Below are positions 1 to 4,188 of a stretch of 5,899 nucleotides of DNA, piece after piece. The stretch lies in assembly GCA_013140405.1 (NCBI GenBank), contig JABFSV010000014.1:1-5899 (forward strand), written 5' to 3'. The position numbers and the translations under genes were made by a program. The stretch is from Methyloglobulus sp. Its GTDB lineage: Bacteria; Pseudomonadota; Gammaproteobacteria; Methylococcales; Methylomonadaceae. Positions within the stretch are counted from its first letter, which is position 1, and the number at the start of each line of letters is the position of its first letter. The notes under the pieces were generated by a model that did no database searches, had not been told where the DNA came from, and saw nothing but the letters and a program-made list of their open reading frames with translations.

Positions 1-362
1 GATACGAGTTAACGAGCGATCCGCAGCTATCATTTATATGCCAATGTAGGCAATGCCAAAGAATTACCGGCACAGGTCATTCGGCTGAGTTTGTTATGCC
101 GAGTCAAAAGGCCAACATTTCTGGTGAGCTTAAGTTTTACGAAATGGTTTCAGATAATGGCAATACCATCAGTAGTGGCTTTTGCCCTACTTGCGGAAAT
201 CCGGTTTTAAAAAAATCATCCGGTTATCCAGGGCTGTTGTTTTTTCATGCCGCAACCTTGGATAACCCCAGTTTGTTTAAGCCCCAGAAAGTTTTTTGGC
301 ATGCAAGCCATCAACCTTGGGATTATGTTGACCCTAGTCTTGAACTGAAGGATAAAACGTAA
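1..362 (+). CDS. GFA-family zinc-binding protein (glutathione-dependent formaldehyde-activating enzyme/CENP-V fold), 5' end missing
   Basis: The frame is open from the first full codon at base 3 to the TAA at 360-362, giving 119 visible residues. The N-terminus lies upstream of the window; an internal ATG at 96 is not the true start, because the conserved region begins before it. Visible residues 1-4 (YELT) fit the end of the family's GxCxCGxVRYE segment. CQCRQC at visible residues 13-18 is the CxCxxC zinc motif, and FCPTCG at about 60-65 supplies the second zinc CxxC pair. The family folds into a zinc-bound beta structure. Founding members were reported to act on S-hydroxymethylglutathione formation, but most homologues have no proven reaction, so the substrate is unknown here. 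About 15-20 residues appear to be missing compared with usual family length. The protein is probably cytoplasmic. The next gene starts 78 nt downstream on the same strand. Confidence 0.9.
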   Translation, partial: YELTSDPQLSFICQCRQCQRITGTGHSAEFVMPSQKANISGELKFYEMVSDNGNTISSGFCPTCGNPVLKKSSGYPGLLFFHAATLDNPSLFKPQKVFWHASHQPWDYVDPSLELKDKT

Positions 363-440
363 TCATACGCTCCATGATAAGACTTCAACCTTATCCAGAG
401 TTTGTTGGTTAGTCATCTCATTAATAATGGAATACACCTA

Positions 441-1091
441 ATGTATATCCCATGCCATTTTGAACAACCCAATATCGAAGCCCTGCACGAACTGATTCGT
501 AGTCGTCCGTTGGCTACTTTGGTTACGCTGTCGTCAACGGGTATTAACGCAAATCATATTCCCTTGCATCTTTCGGAACAGCCCGCACCGTTCGGTACGT
601 TACAAGGCCATGTCGCCCGCGCCAATCCAATCTTGAACGACCTGAATCCTGAGAACGAGGTGTTGGCGATATTCCACGGCTCGGACGCTTACATCAGTCC
701 ATCTTGGTATGCGACCAAGCAGGAGACGGGAAAGGTTGTGCCCACCTGGAATTACACCGTTGTCCATGCTTACGGTTCCCTTCGCATCATTGATGATGCA
801 GCTTGGATTCGTCACCAACTTGAAGCGCTTACCAACCATAACGAAGCGGCTTTTCCTGAACCATGGGCGGTTTCAGATGCGCCACATGACTTTACCGAAA
901 AGCTGATCGAAGCCATTGTGGGTATTGAAATATTGATTACGCGACTCGATGGCAAGTGGAAAGTCAGCCAAAACCAACCGGATAAAAATCAGGCTAGCGT
1001 GATACAAGGGCTGAGTGCAAGTGGACAAAGTGACGGGTTAACAATGGCCGAATTGGTTAAAGCAGGGGTAAAACCTACAAGTTCAATTTGA
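441..1091 (+). CDS. paiB: PaiB-type FMN-binding protein / putative negative transcriptional regulator
   Basis: This is a 216-residue protein of the PaiB (FMN_bind_2) family, close to the usual length of about 205-215. I chose the ATG at 441 because homologues begin MYxPxxF, matched here by MYIPCHFEQP. An in-frame TTG at 402 would add an unconserved 13-residue leader. A weak GGA at 429-431 precedes the chosen start. Visible family blocks are PLATLVT (23-29), HVARANP (57-63), FHGSDAYISPSWYATK (78-93), VPTWNYTVVHAYG (100-112) and GKWKVSQNQP (171-180). Together these form the split-barrel flavin/heme-binding fold of a cytoplasmic dimer. In Bacillus subtilis PaiB is linked to repression of sporulation and protease genes; in proteobacteria the role is undefined, and the regulator label is inherited. 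The phosphatase-like gene follows after 31 nt, which suggests one transcript. Confidence 0.93.
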   Translation: MYIPCHFEQPNIEALHELIRSRPLATLVTLSSTGINANHIPLHLSEQPAPFGTLQGHVARANPILNDLNPENEVLAIFHGSDAYISPSWYATKQETGKVVPTWNYTVVHAYGSLRIIDDAAWIRHQLEALTNHNEAAFPEPWAVSDAPHDFTEKLIEAIVGIEILITRLDGKWKVSQNQPDKNQASVIQGLSASGQSDGLTMAELVKAGVKPTSSI

Positions 1092-1110
1092 GTGTCGATT
1101 ACTCATAAAC

Positions 1111-1116
1111 AGGAGA
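1111..1116 (+). promoter_or_regulatory. Shine-Dalgarno site that fixes a TTG start
   Basis: AGGAGA lies 6 nt upstream of the TTG at 1123 and is the clearest ribosome binding site in the window. The next in-frame ATG, at 1141, would sit 24 nt from this site and has no good site of its own. The TTG is therefore the better start for the phosphatase-like gene. Confidence 0.75.
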
Positions 1117-1122
1117 TTTCAA

Positions 1123-1575
1123 TTGAAAACTTTAGAATCTATGGATGCTGAAAACACTTATCAAGTATTTGATTGGCTTTGGACTTCCGGGCAATTATCC
1201 GAGCAGGATATTCTCGGCTTACCGGCGTTGGGTGTTGATGTGGTAATAAATCTTGCCTTGCCCACCTCATCCCCTGCCTTACTGGGGGAAGCCGAATTAG
1301 TCACTCAGCAAGGTCTGGTCTATATACAAATTCCGGTTGAATGGGAAAAGCCTAAGCCTGAACAGTTTGCCCAATTCGTCGGAACGCTTAAGGCTTTCGA
1401 GGGGCATAACATTTGGGTGCATTGCGCCAAAAATATGCGGGTGTCTGCCTTCATCTACTTATATCGCAAGCTCATTCTGTCCGAGAGTGAGGAGGACGCT
1501 TCCTTTCCAATGCGAGAGATTTGGACTCCTAATGAAACGTGGCAGGCTTTTATCAAAAATATTTGTGATAATTAA
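1123..1575 (+). CDS. Tyrosine/dual-specificity phosphatase-like protein with CX4R active-site loop
   Basis: This is a 150-residue, probably cytoplasmic protein read from a TTG start with a strong AGGAGA site 6 nt upstream. TSGQLSEQDI (21-30) and VDVVINLALP (38-47) match the N-terminal strand-helix pattern of small bacterial DSP/beta-lactamase-hydrolase-like phosphatases. PVEWEKPKPEQF (71-82) sits where the general-acid loop is expected and carries Glu73 where Asp is usual. The P-loop is VHCAKNMRVSAF (99-110), with His100, Cys101 and Arg106. Only four residues separate Cys and Arg, whereas classical cysteine phosphatases have CX5R. I recall similar HCxxNxRxSAF loops in annotated bacterial 'protein tyrosine phosphatase family' proteins, so this may be a subfamily trait rather than damage. 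Substrate and activity are unknown. The gene is 31 nt after the PaiB gene and its stop faces the regulator stop across 15 nt. Confidence 0.82.
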   Translation: MKTLESMDAENTYQVFDWLWTSGQLSEQDILGLPALGVDVVINLALPTSSPALLGEAELVTQQGLVYIQIPVEWEKPKPEQFAQFVGTLKAFEGHNIWVHCAKNMRVSAFIYLYRKLILSESEEDASFPMREIWTPNETWQAFIKNICDN

Positions 1576-1590
1576 ACTGAAATCGGATAT

Positions 1591-2232
1591 TCAAAGCACC
1601 CCCCTATCAATACCTTTGAAGACGGCTTGCACCCGGTCCCGCACACCTAATTTGGAAAGAATACTGGAGACGTGATTTTTTACCGTACCTTCCATTGTAC
1701 CCAGGGCATTAGCGATTTCCATATTGTTATAACCACCGGCGATCAGGGCAAGCACCTCAATTTCCCGTGGTGTTAATGGAAAGGGGAAGCCGAGGCTATC
1801 AAAATCGTGGTCAATGTTCTTGATACCGTCCAGTGTACGTTCTGTCAGTGCCGGACGGAAACAACTTTCACCGGCCATTACCCGCCGGATGGCACTTACC
1901 AGTCGTTCCAACGAAACGTCCTTAAGCAAAAAGCCCTTGGCTCCGGCACGCATCCCTTGAAGCAAGACTTCATCATCGTCGAATGTCGTTAGCAAAATAG
2001 TAAATGGCAAATTTCCCTGGTTGCCCAGTGTTTCCAAGACTTTCAAACCAGAAATTTTGGGTAAGCGCACATCCAATAAGACTAAATCCGGTTTAGATTC
2101 CCTGATTATCCGAATGGCTTCTTCGCCGTCTCCAGCTTCTGCCACCACACAAATATCTTCGGTAAGTGCCAGTAATCCCCGGATTCCGCTACGCATCAGG
2201 GTATGGTCATCGACGACGACAACTCGAATCAT
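1591..2232 (-). CDS. NarL/FixJ-family response regulator (receiver plus LuxR-type HTH)
   Basis: This 213-residue protein has the full family length. The receiver domain spans about residues 2-118. It has the acidic pair Asp8-Asp9, phosphoacceptor Asp54 in LVLLDVRLP, Thr82 in ILLTTFDDDE, and Lys104 in GFLLKD. A linker of roughly 119-150 leads to a LuxR-type helix-turn-helix at about 152-203 (LTPREIEVLALIAGGYNN, then a GTVKNHVSSILSKLGV recognition region). All phosphotransfer residues are present, so it should be active: phosphorylation by the kinase would promote dimer binding to DNA in the cytoplasm. The ATG lies 2 nt after the kinase stop, so translation is likely coupled. The gene converges on the phosphatase-like gene with only 15 nt between stops and no obvious terminator in that gap. 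The targets are not visible; the divergent lipoprotein genes are candidates by position only. Confidence 0.97.
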   Translation of the reverse strand: MIRVVVVDDHTLMRSGIRGLLALTEDICVVAEAGDGEEAIRIIRESKPDLVLLDVRLPKISGLKVLETLGNQGNLPFTILLTTFDDDEVLLQGMRAGAKGFLLKDVSLERLVSAIRRVMAGESCFRPALTERTLDGIKNIDHDFDSLGFPFPLTPREIEVLALIAGGYNNMEIANALGTMEGTVKNHVSSILSKLGVRDRVQAVFKGIDRGVL

Positions 2233-2234
2233 GG

Positions 2235-3563
2235 TTACAGCCTGTCCGGTTTGGCGATACGGGCGGTCAGGGTAAAACCGCGCCTTGGAGCAGAAGCAAT
2301 ATCCAGCTCGCCATTGACAGACTCCAATCGTTCACGCATACCTTTCAAGCCGTGATTTTGTTCTAAGTTGGCTACGCCCATACCATCATCTCTGACAGTC
2401 AGATAAACAGCAGACTGATCGTTGCGAAATTCAATCCGCAGCTTTTTTGCTTTAGCATGTTTAAGAGTATTGGTGACCGCCTCTTGAACGCAGCGAAACA
2501 GAACATGGGCATGGGAAGGATCGCTGATCTGGAAATCATCAGGAAAAACCAGTTCGATTGAAAGTTCACTGATACCGGCTAATAAAGTCTCAATAGCCTT
2601 GCGCAACTCCATCCTGGGCTGGGTACGTACATTACTGACAACACCGCGCACCTCGCTTAGTAAGCGTTTGATCAGCGATAGGGCATCGTTTATCGGCGTT
2701 TTAGCCGAACCTTCCACCACTAAATTTTGGGCAAGTTCCAAATTCACCTTCAGAGCGACCAAATGATGTCCCAAGGCATCATGCAACTCGCGGGCGACAA
2801 ACGCCCGTTCTGCCAATCGACTACTTTGGGCAAGCAAATCTTGCGTCGCTAAAAGTTCGGCGTTGAGGCGCTCGGCATCCCGCCGTCCACGTGCTTCTGA
2901 CGCGGCAAGATAACCCATGAAGAAAGCGAAGGCATGAATAGAGAATACCGAGAAATGGGTTAACACGACATTTAGAAAATGAGGCAACTGTGGAAGCTCT
3001 AAAAAACTGACGGGGCCACCGATATGATCCAGCCATAAAACCCAAGCAATGAGCATTAGATTTTGTACTACGATCCAGGTAAACGCCATGCGACCAGGTA
3101 AAACTAGGGGAATTTCAGCGGCTACGATATACAACAAGTCCGTGTTGATCATGAATCCACAAAGTGCTTGGTAAGCAAGCAACAATGCGGGTTGCCAGCC
3201 CGGCTTTTGAAAGGCAATATTGCGGGTGTTAATCCAAAAAGCCGGACCGAAGCCTAAAAAACCAAAAATTGAGATAAAGGGAGGGAAAAAATAATTCGCT
3301 TCCTCTTTGGTTGCTGTTGCAGTAAAGACTTGTACGCCTAGCATGACCCAGAAAACCATGACTGAGAAGCGCAGCAGGGTTTCGATAGAAACGGTGGGTC
3401 TTGATTTTTTTTCTGTCGATATCATTAGTAGAGAAATTTGTTTCACCGGGCTTAGCAAGATAGATATTCTATACAGGCCATCCCAATAGCCAATCAAGAA
3501 TAAAAAAAGCAAGGAAGACTGCCATTCCGATTCGTTCGCCGCAAATATCAACGTTTTCCGCAT
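2235..3563 (-). CDS. Membrane sensor histidine kinase, HisKA_3/NarX-DesK class; start uncertain
   Basis: The open frame from the ATG at 3563 gives 442 residues. From there, hydrophobic segments fall at about 64-83, 92-111, 124-140, 143-157, 159-178 and 197-220, so roughly six inner-membrane spans with short loops and no large periplasmic domain. A short cytoplasmic coiled stretch (222-250) leads to the HisKA_3 dimerisation helix with phosphoacceptor His261 in ARELHDALGHH. The HATPase_c domain follows, with N-box Asn365 (EAVTNTLKHA), DDGMG at 392-396 and GLKGMRER at 405-412. All catalytic motifs are intact. The product should phosphorylate the regulator encoded 2 nt downstream. The start is not settled. 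The ATG at 3563 lacks a Shine-Dalgarno site and adds an extra hydrophobic stretch at 18-37. The ATG at 3425 (residue 47), just before the first conserved-looking span, also lacks one. The signal sensed is unknown. Confidence 0.93.
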   Translation of the reverse strand: MRKTLIFAANESEWQSSLLFLFLIGYWDGLYRISILLSPVKQISLLMISTEKKSRPTVSIETLLRFSVMVFWVMLGVQVFTATATKEEANYFFPPFISIFGFLGFGPAFWINTRNIAFQKPGWQPALLLAYQALCGFMINTDLLYIVAAEIPLVLPGRMAFTWIVVQNLMLIAWVLWLDHIGGPVSFLELPQLPHFLNVVLTHFSVFSIHAFAFFMGYLAASEARGRRDAERLNAELLATQDLLAQSSRLAERAFVARELHDALGHHLVALKVNLELAQNLVVEGSAKTPINDALSLIKRLLSEVRGVVSNVRTQPRMELRKAIETLLAGISELSIELVFPDDFQISDPSHAHVLFRCVQEAVTNTLKHAKAKKLRIEFRNDQSAVYLTVRDDGMGVANLEQNHGLKGMRERLESVNGELDIASAPRRGFTLTARIAKPDRL

Positions 3564-3609
3564 CCGATGAGGAATTCGAAGACTTGTCTTTGTTGCTTGA
3601 TTTATTCAT
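3469..3609 (-). CDS. Possible small single-span membrane protein overlapping the kinase 5' end
   Basis: An ATG at 3609 opens a 46-codon frame ending in TAG at 3471-3469, out of frame with the kinase. The product would have a polar, serine-rich N-terminus (MNKSSNKDKSSNSSSDAENV) followed by a hydrophobic stretch, MAVFLAFFILDWLLGWPV, long enough for one membrane span. That polar-then-membrane layout is typical of real small membrane proteins. If it is a gene, the kinase more likely starts at 3425, 43 nt after this stop. Against it, no clear Shine-Dalgarno site precedes 3609, and short hydrophobic frames can arise by chance when they overlap coding DNA for another membrane segment. I do not recognise a family, so this is a tentative call. 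Confidence 0.25.
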   Translation of the reverse strand: MNKSSNKDKSSNSSSDAENVDICGERIGMAVFLAFFILDWLLGWPV

Positions 3610-3621
3610 GAATACCGAATT

Positions 3622-3663
3622 TTAGTTATGATGCTTTATACCGACGAAAAGCATCATAACTAA
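3622..3663. repeat. Perfect 16-bp inverted repeat with 10-nt loop
   Basis: The left arm TTAGTTATGATGCTTT (3622-3637) is the exact reverse complement of AAAGCATCATAACTAA (3648-3663), around the loop ATACCGACGA. Sixteen uninterrupted pairs are far more than expected by chance. There is no U-tract of the kind that marks an intrinsic terminator in a position that would need one: both flanking genes are transcribed away from it. An operator, an extragenic palindromic repeat or a transcript-leader hairpin are all possible. It lies 13 nt upstream of the ATG at 3609 and 59 nt upstream of the kinase ATG at 3563. Confidence 0.9.
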
Positions 3664-3682
3664 TTAATGGACTGTTGTCGTA

Positions 3683-3719
3683 TGCCAAAAGTCATGCTTT
3701 CGACGTATGACTTTTGGCA
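3683..3719. repeat. Perfect 13-bp inverted repeat with 11-nt loop
   Basis: TGCCAAAAGTCAT (3683-3695) pairs exactly with ATGACTTTTGGCA (3707-3719) around the loop GCTTTCGACGT. It lies 19 nt from the first palindrome. The left-arm end plus loop, ATGCTTTCGACGTAT, resembles the minus-strand reading of the first repeat, ATGCTTTTCGTCGGTAT, so the two may be related units. A G-T wobble followed by a C-G pair could extend the stem into the loop on the plus-strand transcript. Confidence 0.88.
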
Positions 3720-3868
3720 CATGTGCCTGATGATGATTCACGGTAAATTACTCAGAATTTCTAATCAGACATAGAACGGTTAGCCAAAATATTTTTACCG
3801 CTATAACATCGCAGCAATCAGGCTGTCTCCAGTTTATGTTACATTCGTCAAATCGCCATAATCTTAAA

Positions 3869-3872
3869 AAGG
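3869..3872 (+). promoter_or_regulatory. Shine-Dalgarno site of the small lipoprotein gene
   Basis: AAGG, within AAAAAGGT, lies 5 nt before the ATG at 3878. This selects 3878 over the in-frame ATG at 3836, which would place a polar extension ahead of the lipoprotein signal peptide. Confidence 0.65.
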
Positions 3873-3877
3873 TAACT

Positions 3878-4087
3878 ATGAAACGACTACTACCAACAAT
3901 TACATTGCTTATTTTTCTGTATCTTATGGGCTGCACAGCACATCCGGCTTATAGCATCGGCCAATCATGGCGCGATAATCAATGCGACAATATTATGGAC
4001 GCTGAGGAACGTAACCGTTGCATTTCGGGTGCTAAACAATCCTATGATGATTACAAAAGAGAAAGTGATGCCGCGATTGGAAAATAA
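3878..4087 (+). CDS. Small lipoprotein of unknown function with a cysteine pair
   Basis: This is a 69-residue precursor. Residues 1-18 form a type II signal peptide: MKR, a hydrophobic core (LLPTITLLIFLYL), then the lipobox LMGC with Cys19 as the lipidated residue. The mature part of 51 residues is hydrophilic and highly charged. It contains two further cysteines in NQCDN and NRCIS, 11 residues apart, which could form a disulfide in the periplasm, followed by a probable helix (AKQSYDDYKRESDAA). No Asp follows the lipidated Cys (Thr is at +2), so outer-membrane sorting is expected by the usual Lol rule. A good AAGG site supports the start. I do not recognise a named family, though short lipoproteins with a CxnC pair and a YDDYKRE-like tail seem familiar from proteobacteria. 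The serine-hydrolase lipoprotein follows after 101 nt on the same strand, and the kinase operon is divergent. Confidence 0.85.
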   Translation: MKRLLPTITLLIFLYLMGCTAHPAYSIGQSWRDNQCDNIMDAEERNRCISGAKQSYDDYKRESDAAIGK

Positions 4088-4188
4088 TTCTGACAAGCCT
4101 ATGGCACCGCAGACTGTTTAGCCGATGTAATTCCCCGATTTAGATAGGGCATTCAGATCAATACACATACTCACAAGAAGAATCACCG

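Larger units (their letters stand above)
3564..3877. other. Divergent intergenic region between the kinase operon and the lipoprotein genes
   Basis: This stretch of about 314 nt separates the leftward kinase-regulator operon from the rightward lipoprotein gene and must hold promoters for both directions. It contains two strong inverted repeats (3622-3663 and 3683-3719), listed separately, and the start of the possible small ORF at 3609. The stretch from 3721 to 3877 has no convincing gene. It holds a distant 7-base inverted pair, CGGTAAA at 3741-3747 and TTTACCG at 3794-3800, and a CATAAT at 3857-3862 that could be a -10 element but lacks a good -35. On the minus strand the first palindrome's loop includes TATAAA (3635-3640 region), a possible -10 for the kinase operon, again without a clear -35. 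Confidence 0.6.

Noticed and set aside
96..362. 88-residue ORF starting at the ATG at 96 as a complete gene
   Set aside because: The same frame is open back to base 3 and encodes the CQCRQC zinc motif, so this is the tail of a larger GFA-family gene cut by the window edge.
376..395. Possible terminator hairpin GATAAG/CTTATC after the GFA gene
   Set aside because: The stem is only 6 bp, AT-rich, with an 8-nt loop and no following T-run. It is too weak to call.
600..906. Overlapping ORFs on both strands inside the PaiB gene (600-839 minus, 709-906 plus)
   Set aside because: They lie fully inside a well-conserved gene, resemble no family and are frame shadows.
1337..1675. 112-codon plus-strand ORF spanning the phosphatase end and the regulator end
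   Set aside because: It is out of frame with two clear genes, has a low-complexity Ser/Arg-rich product and no ribosome site.
2821..3045. 74-codon minus-strand ORF inside the kinase gene
   Set aside because: It overlaps the conserved kinase frame and its product has no recognisable features.
3682..3774. 30-codon plus-strand ORF beginning at the ATG at 3682
   Set aside because: It runs through the second palindrome, so its sequence is explained by the inverted repeat. No ribosome binding site precedes it.
3833..3862. Candidate sigma-70 promoter (TTTATG, 18-nt spacer, CATAAT) for the small lipoprotein
   Set aside because: The -35 match is poor and the predicted start would leave almost no leader before the ribosome site. 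It is noted as possible but not called.
3748..3936. 62-codon minus-strand ORF overlapping the small lipoprotein start
   Set aside because: It is antisense to a gene with a clear signal peptide and ribosome site. The product shows no family features.
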